Position numbers and translations under genes: made by a program. A DNA stretch of 64,000 nt. Source: Vibrio sp. CK2-1. Lineage in GTDB: Bacteria; Pseudomonadota; Gammaproteobacteria; Enterobacterales; Vibrionaceae. Positions 47,687 to 58,031 of the stretch are shown in pieces. Below the pieces are notes generated by a model. It was not told the DNA's origin. It ran no database searches and worked only from the letters and a program-made list of their open reading frames with translations. Positions within the stretch are counted from its first letter, which is position 1. Every line of letters starts with the position of its first letter. The stretch is from positions 310,001 to 374,000 of the forward strand of contig NZ_JAKKCJ010000002.1 of NCBI RefSeq assembly GCF_021726515.1, in the 5' to 3' direction.

Positions 47687-48181
47687 ATGAATAATATGAA
47701 AAATGCACCTTCATCATTAAAGCATCAATCAGGCAGCGTTTTGATTGTGGTGATTTTTGTTGTTGTGGTGATGGGCCTGCTGGCTGCCACAATGGCACGT
47801 TTAGAATGGTCAAACCAAGATACCCAAAGCCGTGAAATTATGGGTAACCGAGCTTGGTTTATGGCGCACTCCGTCAATGAATGGGCATTAACCCAATTAT
47901 TCCCTTTAGGTGAAACTGGTGAAGATGTCGGTGTATTACAAGGCCGTTGCAGTTCTATTTCTTTCCCAGAATCTAATGGATTTTTTACTGATACCGAATA
48001 TCAAAACTGTGAAATAAAATCAGTAGAGTGCACTCCACAGGTACTCAATATTGCTGGTGGTGAAGATGAACCAACAAGTTATGGCTTTTTTAAAGTGGCC
48101 ACAAAGGCAAGTTGTAGTGACGCTCAAGGTTTATTTAACGTCGAGCGTTCTCAAGAGGTAGTGGTCAAAGCACTCAAGTAA
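47687..48181 (+). CDS. mshP: MSHA minor pilin-like protein MshP
   Basis: MshP is a 164-residue protein with a short leader ending in Gly16, then SVLIVVIFVVVVMGLLAATM, a type IV pilin helix without the usual Glu5. This fits PilX/GspK-like tip pseudopilins. It lies 11 bp after mshO. A strong inverted repeat separates it from mshQ. Confidence 0.85.
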   Translation: MNNMKNAPSSLKHQSGSVLIVVIFVVVVMGLLAATMARLEWSNQDTQSREIMGNRAWFMAHSVNEWALTQLFPLGETGEDVGVLQGRCSSISFPESNGFFTDTEYQNCEIKSVECTPQVLNIAGGEDEPTSYGFFKVATKASCSDAQGLFNVERSQEVVVKALK

Positions 48182-48205
48182 TACCCCTTATTGAAATTTA
48201 TAGAA

Positions 48206-48255
48206 CTAGCTTGTTTAAAATCGGCGTACCCTCTTACTCTGAACAAACAAGCTAG
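48206..48255 (+). promoter_or_regulatory. Inverted repeat between mshP and mshQ
   Basis: CTAGCTTGTTT (48206-48216) and its exact complement AAACAAGCTAG (48245-48255) flank a 28-nt loop. Downstream is ATAACCCTTTTTG. It may be a weak terminator/attenuator or an mRNA processing hairpin that sets how much mshQ is made relative to the pilins. Function is inferred. Confidence 0.55.
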
Positions 48256-48293
48256 ATAACCCTTTTTGTATGTTGTAAAAGCGGGAATACCAA

Positions 48294-51200
48294 ATGAACC
48301 CTTTCATTCTTAGCGCGATCACGATGAAAAATCTCGTGCTTAAAAAGTTGAGTGGTGGTGTGAAAAACTCACCAATAATATTGTTTTCTCTCGGAGTAAG
48401 TTTGTTGACACAAAATGCTTGGGCAGACAATGAGCAGTATGAACAATACTTCCCTCAAGCTTTACAATCATGGAAAGGGGCAAACAGCCATGTATCTTTT
48501 GAAAACTCTATGCAAGTGCAAGGGTTTACTGATGATTATGTGGCGAATAACCAAGGTGTCTATAATGATGGCAGTGGTGATGTTCCCGTTATACTTTTAG
48601 GTTTTGATGAGGTTGGGAATGGATTTCAGACTGCACATGCTGCGAGCTGTGCTGATGGTTTCGGGTGCGCTGTTGATTCTGAATATGTCGCCCCGAGATC
48701 AACATTAGATGCTATTGAAGGTCGAAAGGCGCCAACACCAGAACCCGTATTACCTCCTGCAACATTGCCAAAGGCTACATTGTCTGTTGAAAATACTGAT
48801 ACACCATGTAGTGATGAATCTTTATGTCATACAGAAATCGTTGATGGAGTTGTAAACCTTTATATTGATGCTGATTTAGCGTCATTACATATAAGTGTTT
48901 ATAGTGGAACATTGCCGATTAATATTATTCTGTCGGGTAATCGTTATATTGGTGATATTCATTTGGAAAGTAATGAGACTGCAACACTAGTATTCAGCGA
49001 TGATATGATTTTAACCACTGATACTATGGTTTGGGGGAATGGTGCGGTCGTTTCTTCTGGTTACAATGTACTGGTAAAAGTGATTAATGAGTTTTCTGCA
49101 ATAGCCACTCCACGTTTAACAACTACTCATCCTATTTTCTATTATGCTCCAACAGGAACCATTTCTATCAGCGCAACTAGTGGCGGCGATTACTATGGTT
49201 GTTTATTGGCAGATACCATTCAATTAAACAATAAACTAACGATTAATGGTGCTGTAACTGCTCGCGTATTTGATGATTCAACAGGTTCAACAATTACAGG
49301 CAATGGCGCATGTGTAGCATCTATTCCAGATCCTGACCCAGAACCAGAACCACTTGATATGTGTACTTTATTTCCGAGTGCGGTTCAAAGTAATGACTTA
49401 GATTCTGATGGAAATGCTATTGGTAAAATCACTCTTACCAATGGTGATAAGGGAAATGCAAACCGTTTATATCTTACGAATAAAAGTACAGTTTTATTTG
49501 GCTCAAAAGATATCGACTTTGATGACCCTGACCACCCCAATGGTTGTGTGTACGGTAACAATGGTTCATTTGATGGCCAACCAGTAGAAGACTGTACCAT
49601 CATTGAAAACCAAGGAAGTGCATTCCCAGATGGTATTCCTGAGTTTGATGCATTTGAAGCGACAGGAGACTCTGTTAAATGGGAGAAAGGTAGTGATGAG
49701 TTGTACCTTGAACCTGGTCACTATAGTAGTTTAACTATTTCTGGTAATAACGATGGTGAAACCAAAGGTGTTACTTTAAATGAAGGGGAGTACTGGATTG
49801 GTCAGATCAAGTTTGAAAGTGGTTCCAACCATTTCTTAAGAGTGAATGGTCGTGTTGTCTTGCATTATAACAAGATGGGAGCAACGGCAGACGGGGTATA
49901 TGTAAATGCTAACCCCAATCGTAGAGATATGGTTTCTGAAACACCGGATAAGCTCGATCTTGAGACTTATTCACCAGAAAACTTAATTCTTATCGGGCAT
50001 GGCAGTGAAGCTAGTTTTGATGATAACCAGCCATATATGTTTTTTAATGCTCACTGGTATATTTCACCTGAATCAAAAACAGGGTTTAAAATCTATGATG
50101 ATAATAATCCGGTTCAGATAGTAGGTTCTATTTCTGCGGCAAATATCGAAATTAGTGACTCATCAGAAGATAACTATATTTATGCTAAAGGGGCTCTAGA
50201 GTGTGAAGTTGACCCTGTCACCACCCAAAATATTGCCATTGATATTGATAAAAATGTTGCCTTAACTTGTCAGACACCTGTCGCAACCATCACAGTGACA
50301 GATCAAGATGGCAATCCGCAGCAAGGTAATGTGAACGTCTCCATCTCTCCAGATTCAGGCGTCACACTTGGAAAACCAGATCCAGATGCGGGCAACGGAA
50401 CCTTTAATGAATCTGATGGTACTTACACTACCAATGAGCAAGGTATATTAGAAATACCGTTGGAAGGGGACTCTGCAACGTTCACTACTTATACCGTTAC
50501 GGCGTCTTTAGTGGACTCAGATGTAGATTCAGTCTCGGATACGGTCGAATATGTTCCCTTTGCTTTGAGTGCTGATGAGCAACATGTCATTGCGAATAAA
50601 CCACAATCTGTCGATGTTAAAGTATTGACCTGTGATAGTGGTGAAGAAGTGGCGGTTAATTACTCAGGTACACCAACCATAAGTCATGAGCTAAATGAGC
50701 CTGCTGATGGTGTTGGTAAATTAACATTTGAACCAGATTTTAAAGCGGATGATAAAGGTGAAGTATCAACGGATCTGACCTTTACTGATTCAGGAAAAGT
50801 TACGGTTACTATGACCGATGACAACTTTAAATGTACCGAAGAGCAAGAAGATTGTCCTATAGACGGAAAGGCTGAACTGAAAGGCTCATTCACTGTTTAT
50901 TCACGTCCATGGACATTTGCAATTTGTGATGCTGAAGGTTCCGCTATGGATGGCAATATTGATAGTTCCGGAAGTTTAGGCTTTAAAGCAGCAGGCGAAG
51001 AGTTTGATTTACATGTTCTTCCACTGCGCTGGGTTTCTGGGGAGACAGATCCTGTTGCTGGTGCCGAAAATATTGATGTAACCGAATTATGTGATAAACC
51101 GATTACACAAAACTATTTGTCATCAGACTCGCTAGATTCGACTATTCAATTAAGCTATGAGCTTGCACAACCTAGCCCAGATATTGGCCATGAAGGCTCA

Positions 51201-52376
51201 TTGTCCGGAACTCAGTCTTTAGCGAATACTGATAGCAGTGGTTCTGGAGAAAGTGGTTATTATGATTTTTCTCAACTTGCTTGGTCGGAAGTTGGTGTAT
51301 TAAAAGTAAGCATAGATGCCGAAGATAATTATTACGAAATGAATATCAACCAAGGTTATCGTAATATCGGGCGCTTTTATCCAGATCACTTATCTATTAT
51401 TGATAACCAATGGATGTATCAGTCCGGTTTAGATTCATTTGCTTATATGAATCAACCAATTCATATGGACTATACGGTTGAAGCACAAAATACATCAGGA
51501 GGAGCAACTGAAAACTATGGTGACTTTGCTGATGATCTACAAGCAAAACTGAAATTAGTTGGAACGGATACTGATAATAATACAGACTTGGTTAACCGTT
51601 TTACTGCCGATGAAAAGCAAGACTGGGATGGTGCGGATTATTTTTATAGCACAGATAGCTTTGTTTTCTATAAACAGCAAACCGCTGATGATGCTTATAC
51701 TACTGAGCCTGATGGTCCATATAGTGGTGACAACTCTGATTGGGGGATAAAGGTTACCGATGCAACCACTGATAATGTCGACTTTTATGCTTTCAATAAT
51801 GACGATGAGCTAAATAAAGAAGAAAACGATAACTCATTCAGTTCTTTTTCTGGCCAGCCGAACTTCCGCTACGGACGCATGATATTAGATAGTGTGAGTA
51901 GTCCAATTGGTGGCCCAGTTTCAATTCCATTACGTGCTGAATATTGGAGTGGTAATGGCTTTAACGTTAATACAGAGGACAGTGGTAGCCAATTTGAAGC
52001 CAGTGTTTATTGTGCTATAGACGAGGAAACCACAGCTGCCAATGATAGTGATTATCTCACCGATACTAAGGGAGATAAGCTAGATAAGGTTGATGAAGGG
52101 AAGTCATCAGTGGTTAGAGCTGGTCAAGAAAGTGCCAAACGAGAAACTGTGCGTATTTTCATGCGCCAAGGTAATCAAGCTTCAGGAGAGTTTAATAATC
52201 CTCAACCTGAAACGACGTGTAATTGGCACAATGATATTTCAATGGGGCAACCTTGGATGCAATACAACTGGCGCAACAAAGGTGATGAAGACCCATCAAC
52301 CGTGGTTAACTTTGGTTCATACCGTGGTAATGATCGGATCATCTTCCGTGGTGAAGAGCAGTTAACCGAAAACTAA
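48294..52376 (+). CDS. mshQ: MSHA locus exported protein MshQ, copy 1
   Basis: This 1360-residue protein has a signal peptide (SLGVSLLTQNAWA, cut before DNE). Two copies of an N-terminal-type module start with YFPQALQSWKG (about 45) and LFPSAVQSND (about 360). An Ig-like segment (about 650-760) is followed by the conserved C-terminal MshQ region (about 870-1355, DUF6701-like) with INQGYRNIGRFYPDHL, QPNFRYGRMILD, QPWMQYNWRNKGDEDP and YRGNDRIIFRGE. No cell-wall anchor or autotransporter barrel is seen. MshQ function is not established; an exposed pilus-linked adhesin role is a common guess. The start at 48294 is chosen for its upstream GGGAAT; ATG 48324 is possible. Confidence 0.85.
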   Translation: MNPFILSAITMKNLVLKKLSGGVKNSPIILFSLGVSLLTQNAWADNEQYEQYFPQALQSWKGANSHVSFENSMQVQGFTDDYVANNQGVYNDGSGDVPVILLGFDEVGNGFQTAHAASCADGFGCAVDSEYVAPRSTLDAIEGRKAPTPEPVLPPATLPKATLSVENTDTPCSDESLCHTEIVDGVVNLYIDADLASLHISVYSGTLPINIILSGNRYIGDIHLESNETATLVFSDDMILTTDTMVWGNGAVVSSGYNVLVKVINEFSAIATPRLTTTHPIFYYAPTGTISISATSGGDYYGCLLADTIQLNNKLTINGAVTARVFDDSTGSTITGNGACVASIPDPDPEPEPLDMCTLFPSAVQSNDLDSDGNAIGKITLTNGDKGNANRLYLTNKSTVLFGSKDIDFDDPDHPNGCVYGNNGSFDGQPVEDCTIIENQGSAFPDGIPEFDAFEATGDSVKWEKGSDELYLEPGHYSSLTISGNNDGETKGVTLNEGEYWIGQIKFESGSNHFLRVNGRVVLHYNKMGATADGVYVNANPNRRDMVSETPDKLDLETYSPENLILIGHGSEASFDDNQPYMFFNAHWYISPESKTGFKIYDDNNPVQIVGSISAANIEISDSSEDNYIYAKGALECEVDPVTTQNIAIDIDKNVALTCQTPVATITVTDQDGNPQQGNVNVSISPDSGVTLGKPDPDAGNGTFNESDGTYTTNEQGILEIPLEGDSATFTTYTVTASLVDSDVDSVSDTVEYVPFALSADEQHVIANKPQSVDVKVLTCDSGEEVAVNYSGTPTISHELNEPADGVGKLTFEPDFKADDKGEVSTDLTFTDSGKVTVTMTDDNFKCTEEQEDCPIDGKAELKGSFTVYSRPWTFAICDAEGSAMDGNIDSSGSLGFKAAGEEFDLHVLPLRWVSGETDPVAGAENIDVTELCDKPITQNYLSSDSLDSTIQLSYELAQPSPDIGHEGSLSGTQSLANTDSSGSGESGYYDFSQLAWSEVGVLKVSIDAEDNYYEMNINQGYRNIGRFYPDHLSIIDNQWMYQSGLDSFAYMNQPIHMDYTVEAQNTSGGATENYGDFADDLQAKLKLVGTDTDNNTDLVNRFTADEKQDWDGADYFYSTDSFVFYKQQTADDAYTTEPDGPYSGDNSDWGIKVTDATTDNVDFYAFNNDDELNKEENDNSFSSFSGQPNFRYGRMILDSVSSPIGGPVSIPLRAEYWSGNGFNVNTEDSGSQFEASVYCAIDEETTAANDSDYLTDTKGDKLDKVDEGKSSVVRAGQESAKRETVRIFMRQGNQASGEFNNPQPETTCNWHNDISMGQPWMQYNWRNKGDEDPSTVVNFGSYRGNDRIIFRGEEQLTEN

Positions 52377-52410
52377 AGCCTCGCTATCGGCAGCTCGCCT
52401 TATGAAAACG

Positions 52411-52449
52411 AAAGCCCTGATAATTGAAAAGTTATCAGGGCTTTTTTTG
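52411..52449 (+). terminator. Terminator between the two mshQ genes
   Basis: The stem AAAGCCCTGATAA pairs perfectly with TTATCAGGGCTTT, and a T-run follows. It closes the first mshQ, so the second probably has its own promoter in 52450-52576. Confidence 0.92.
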
Positions 52450-52576
52450 TCTGATAGATGTGAAGTAAGTGATGAGAATATGTAAGATAAAGTGGTATTA
52501 TTAATAGGGTTTTTAATATTTTCCCAAGCGCCAAAAATTATGGTGATGGTTTGTGGGAGGTACTAGGTAGGAATGG

Positions 52577-55500
52577 ATGCGTTATTTAACTAAATTAGTA
52601 TTGATGGTTTTGCTGCTGTTGCCTGTTTCTGTGTGGGCGGCAGAGTGTTCCGTTAAAGGAAATGAGAATTTTGATATCACCATTAAAGTGCCTAATTATA
52701 ATTCTGCTCAGACTTATACCGTTTATTATCAAAAACAAGGTAATAAAGATCCTGTTTTAATTTGGTCGAATAAGTCGACGGTAGATGGGGATTCACCTGT
52801 TATCTATGAATCTAGCTTTGTTGATGGGCTTAGTTATCAAATAAAGTTTTTTTATGATTCTTCTGCTAGCACCATAACTTATTATCATAAGCAGGAATCC
52901 GATGAGTATTGGAGTGAAGGGGAAACTCGCTCCGTAGTCCTTGATAATGGTCAATCTTTTTTTGTTGCGGATCACGCGAGTGAAGATGATTTAAATTGTG
53001 ATAGTGGTGAGGTGACACCACCAGAGCCTAAGCCTGATGTTGATATTTGTACTTATTTTAATGAACCTGCACAAAGTTGGAAAAGTGGTAGTGGAGCTTT
53101 CTTCGGCTCTAATCAAAACAATGCAGAGACAAATTATCATTTAGGTGGTTGGACGAGAGCTTATACGAGCCAGTATGAAAGTAGTTTTATTTTTGGTGGA
53201 AGTGGCGAACAAAAATTACTTTCCATACCATTTGATCAATTAACGGCATCTAGGGCTAATGTTTCTTATCAAGCAAGTGGTAGTGAAGCTAGTGGCAGGT
53301 TAGATGTAACGTATGAAGATGCGAAGACTTTCTACCTAACAGATCAATTTGATTCTGGATATGATGAATGGAATTATTATGGCAGTTGTAATGGTCGAGA
53401 GTGCCGCATAGCATCTGGAGAACAACCTGTACCACCCAAAGTGGAGACCCCAGATCCTATTTCTCCTCAGTTTACATCAACAAAATCGTTAATTATCGGT
53501 CCGTGGAACTTTGATAGTGAATGTCCAGTAGATGGCTCAAGCCCATACTGTAAAAGTACGATTAATGGTGATGTTCGAACGATTGAAATACTTTCGGATA
53601 TTAATAACTTACAAATAAATGGAGCGTCAGGTAACTCAAGAGTTGAGCTGAAATTTAACCCAACTACCCCAGATAGTGAATACGGGATTAAAATTAAAGA
53701 GTTCAATGTTACTACCGGTAATGTGGATGTGGTATTTGACGAAGATGGCACATATACCTTCGATATATTCCATTTATCTGTCTCGACAGCTTCAATTACT
53801 ATTGATGCTAAAATTTTATTTAAAATTAAGACATTGTTCCAATTGAGTAATAGTGTTCCGTTAACTCAATTAGCTTTACCTGAAAACTTCGTGATCTATG
53901 GGCCTGATGCTATTGTTGATTTTGCAGGAGGCAATAAATTTTATTATGGGATGTTTTTAGCGGAGAACATTCAATTCAATAACCCTATTACCTTTTATGG
54001 TTCTGTCACAACAAATAATCTTATTTTACCGAATGACAATACAATTGTAGGGCTTGGGGCTTGTATTGATCCCCAACCATCCACCTCTTACACCCTAGAC
54101 GTCACCCCAGATAATCAATTCGCTTTACTATGCGAAGCGCCAGAGATTACCTTCACAGTACTCAACGACGATGACAGCATAGCTACCGATTACGACGGCA
54201 CCATTACCGCTAACTATCCAACAGGCTTAACGCCATTAGCCCCGACTACTGGAACGCAAAACAGTGAATATGTTTATACGCCCAATCAAGGCAAGGTAGT
54301 GGTTCCTGTAGAAGCAACCTCATTACAAAAATACACTGTCAATGCAGAGTTGACGGATGATTCCGATGCGAGTGATTCGGGCAATGTCCTCTTTGGACCA
54401 TATAAATTCTCCGCTGAACCGGTAAAAGCGGTGGCTGGTCATCCCACTCAGTTTGATGTGCAAGTACTGGCTTGTAAAGATGATGAAGCCACTGTAGTAG
54501 AAGGTTATAACGGTGATAAAGATTTAACGGTTAGCGAAATTAATTTAACCAAACCAACAGCTAGTGATGGCGCGGTTGATGGTGGTTTAGAAGTGAGTGC
54601 GACGCAAAGTGGCGGCTATAGTAGCAGCGATGTCACGCTTAACTTTAGTGATGATGCCAAATCGCAAGCCTACCTAAGATATAACGAGTCAGGCTCACTG
54701 AACTTTACTTTGACTGACCCTGAGTTCGTTTGTCCGCCAGAGTATGATGGTTGTGAAGTGACCAACGATGACGGCACACCTGAAAGTATCACTAGCTTGC
54801 AAGGTATCGTCAATGTTGATGTTCGCCCTTGGACATTTGCGATTTGTGATGAGAACGGTGGAAGTGATTTACCTAACGGCAACTCTGATGGTGGTGATAA
54901 GTTTATCGCTGCTGGAGATAAGTTTTCTCTGCAAGTGAAACCTATCGTTTGGCAAGATGGCGGCTCACTAACCGGTGATATTGATGTAAGCGGTTACTGT
55001 AACGCTACTGTGACGCAAAACTTTTTGTTATCAAATGCTCAACCAGCCACTGTGTTAATGGCTAGTACCTTGGCAACACCAACACAAGGTCGTTTAGGTT
55101 CAGGAATTCAAGCGGATGAGGGTGGTAGTTTAGAGCGTGCGCATGATGCAGTATCGAACTCAGGAGATGATCATTACACTTATACCGATTTAACTTGGCA
55201 AGAAGTGGGTAGCTTAAATATTACAGCTGATATTAACAGCGATGATTACTTAGGCATGAACATCAATCTAGGTTACCGTGAAATTGGTCGTTTCTACCCA
55301 CATCATTTTAGATTGGAAAATGACAATGTTTGGGATTATGCCGATGGCCATCATGATTTTGCTTATATGAATCAGCCCATTCCGATGGATTATCGAGTCA
55401 AAGCGAAAAGTGCAACGGATAGTGATACTGAAAACTATGGCTATTTTGATGAAACTCTACAAGCGGCTTTTGCTGTAGAAGCGATAGAAAAAGAAGTGGT

Positions 55501-56359
55501 TTTTGGCAATGAAATCGACGGTGATTCTTTAAATAACCGAATCTCTCAAGGGCCGAACCAAGCGGATAATACTTGGGATAAGGCGACTTATGAGTTTGAT
55601 AGTAATGACTTTATGTTTTTAAAAATATTACTGAATAGCTCGCCATATTTAAGTGTACCGGACGGGCCATATAATAACGCCAACAGTGCCTTTGGTGTGG
55701 CGGTAGATACATCAAATAGTGTCTATACCAATGATGACCAAGTTAATTTCAATGAAGATTTTGTATCTACAGATACTTTCACTGCGCCATCTGGGTTAGA
55801 TAACCTAGGGGTAACCTTTATGCATCAACCAAACTTCCGCTATGGTCGAATGGTCCTCGATGCGGTGAGTGGCCCGATTAGTGGCCCAATATCGGTTCCG
55901 CTACGAGTAGAATATTGGAATGAATCAAGCTTTGTGGTCAATACCGATGATAACGGCAGCCAGTTTAAAACTGATGTTTATTACGTGATGAGTAATGTTG
56001 AGAACAGTGGTGCAAAATTGACAAGCACAGCATCGTCTTCATTTATTACTGTTGAAAATGGTAAATCCAGCCGAGTTCAAGCTACGCAACGTCCTGCACA
56101 AAGAGAACAAGTACGATTATTTTTAAGACAAGGTAATGACTCTGGTGGCTACGGCAACAACTCTGAACCAGAGGACGATGATTCTTTGAATGCTACTAAT
56201 GATGGCTGGAAGAACCCAGAAGATATCGATCAACCTTGGCTACAATTTAACTGGCGTGATAAAGGCGATGAAGATCCTTCAACGGTCGTTAACTTTGGCG
56301 CTTACCGAGGGAATGATCGAATTATCTTCCGTGGAGAGTCGAATTTGACGGGGAAGTGA
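52577..56359 (+). CDS. MshQ-like exported protein, copy 2
   Basis: This 1260-residue protein has a clear signal peptide (LVLMVLLLLPVSVWAAE). It has a unique N-terminal domain (about 22-145), one module beginning CTYFNEPAQSWKSG, an Ig-like segment (about 505-610), and a C-terminal MshQ region parallel to copy 1: RPWTFAICDENG, MNINLGYREIGRFYPHHF, QPNFRYGRMVLD, QPWLQFNWRDKGDEDP and YRGNDRIIFRGE. The C-terminal ~500 residues are clearly homologous to copy 1, and the N-termini diverge. It looks like a tandem duplication with domain turnover. A terminator separates it from copy 1. Confidence 0.83.
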   Translation: MRYLTKLVLMVLLLLPVSVWAAECSVKGNENFDITIKVPNYNSAQTYTVYYQKQGNKDPVLIWSNKSTVDGDSPVIYESSFVDGLSYQIKFFYDSSASTITYYHKQESDEYWSEGETRSVVLDNGQSFFVADHASEDDLNCDSGEVTPPEPKPDVDICTYFNEPAQSWKSGSGAFFGSNQNNAETNYHLGGWTRAYTSQYESSFIFGGSGEQKLLSIPFDQLTASRANVSYQASGSEASGRLDVTYEDAKTFYLTDQFDSGYDEWNYYGSCNGRECRIASGEQPVPPKVETPDPISPQFTSTKSLIIGPWNFDSECPVDGSSPYCKSTINGDVRTIEILSDINNLQINGASGNSRVELKFNPTTPDSEYGIKIKEFNVTTGNVDVVFDEDGTYTFDIFHLSVSTASITIDAKILFKIKTLFQLSNSVPLTQLALPENFVIYGPDAIVDFAGGNKFYYGMFLAENIQFNNPITFYGSVTTNNLILPNDNTIVGLGACIDPQPSTSYTLDVTPDNQFALLCEAPEITFTVLNDDDSIATDYDGTITANYPTGLTPLAPTTGTQNSEYVYTPNQGKVVVPVEATSLQKYTVNAELTDDSDASDSGNVLFGPYKFSAEPVKAVAGHPTQFDVQVLACKDDEATVVEGYNGDKDLTVSEINLTKPTASDGAVDGGLEVSATQSGGYSSSDVTLNFSDDAKSQAYLRYNESGSLNFTLTDPEFVCPPEYDGCEVTNDDGTPESITSLQGIVNVDVRPWTFAICDENGGSDLPNGNSDGGDKFIAAGDKFSLQVKPIVWQDGGSLTGDIDVSGYCNATVTQNFLLSNAQPATVLMASTLATPTQGRLGSGIQADEGGSLERAHDAVSNSGDDHYTYTDLTWQEVGSLNITADINSDDYLGMNINLGYREIGRFYPHHFRLENDNVWDYADGHHDFAYMNQPIPMDYRVKAKSATDSDTENYGYFDETLQAAFAVEAIEKEVVFGNEIDGDSLNNRISQGPNQADNTWDKATYEFDSNDFMFLKILLNSSPYLSVPDGPYNNANSAFGVAVDTSNSVYTNDDQVNFNEDFVSTDTFTAPSGLDNLGVTFMHQPNFRYGRMVLDAVSGPISGPISVPLRVEYWNESSFVVNTDDNGSQFKTDVYYVMSNVENSGAKLTSTASSSFITVENGKSSRVQATQRPAQREQVRLFLRQGNDSGGYGNNSEPEDDDSLNATNDGWKNPEDIDQPWLQFNWRDKGDEDPSTVVNFGAYRGNDRIIFRGESNLTGK

Positions 56360-56379
56360 GAGGGGGGCGGGTTTCTAGA

Positions 56380-56790
56380 AGATCGTCTCTCGAGCACTTC
56401 GTTTCTCGTAGCTCGTTACGCGACCCACGCTTTTGATTTTTCGAATGACGAGCAGTGCTACGAGTAACGATATTCTTTTCCTCGAAACTAGGGACTAACA
56501 ACTAGAAACCGCTCTTTGCTTTTGATCTTTTCCGAGCTACGAGCAGTGCAACGCCCGAGCACCGAGTAACGATCACCAATCTTCCTTTCCTAGAAACTAG
56601 GGACTCGTAACTAGAAACCGCTCTTTGCTTTTGATCTTTTCCGAGCTACGAGCAGTGCAACGCCCGAGCACCGAGTAACGATCACCAATCTTCCTTTCCT
56701 AGAAACTAGGGACTCGTAACTAGGAACCGCTCTTTGCTTTTGATCTTTTCCGAGCCACGAGCAGTGAAACGCCCGAGCATCGAGAACCGA
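56380..56790. repeat. Heptad-phased intergenic element with 109-bp tandem repeat, mshQ2-mreB
   Basis: The gap begins with CTCGAGCACTTCGTTTCTCG and GTAGCTCGTTACGCG. Tandem units of 109 bp follow, starting GCTCTTTGCTTTTGATC at 56511, 56620 and 56729. The copies 56511-56619 and 56620-56728 differ at one base; the third is partial and diverged, and a decayed copy precedes the first (about 56429). Each unit carries CCGAGCTACGAGCAGTG, GCCCGAGCACCGAGTAACGA and CTAGAAACTAGGGACTCG, mixing CTAG and CTCG heptads in one array. Confidence 0.9.
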
Positions 56791-56825
56791 ATCCCATCTT
56801 TTTCCTGACCTTGAGTTAACTTTAT

Positions 56826-56848
56826 GTAAGAATACCGCCTATTCTTAC
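56826..56848. promoter_or_regulatory. Inverted repeat upstream of mreB
   Basis: GTAAGAATA and TATTCTTAC are exact complements around CCGCC, about 93 bp before mreB. No T-run follows on the plus strand, so it is more likely an operator or 5' leader hairpin than a terminator. A candidate -35 (TTGAGT) is just upstream at 56811. Confidence 0.45.
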
Positions 56849-56863
56849 TCTGTGTACGGTTAA

Positions 56864-57985
<1,122 letters not shown>

Positions 57986-58031
57986 TTCCTTTGGGAGTTA
58001 TTTATAAGAATAGATATGACAATTTAACTGC

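Noticed and set aside
56380..56790. CRISPR-like array
   Set aside because: The 109-bp units are contiguous near-identical copies with no unique spacers, and no cas genes are present.
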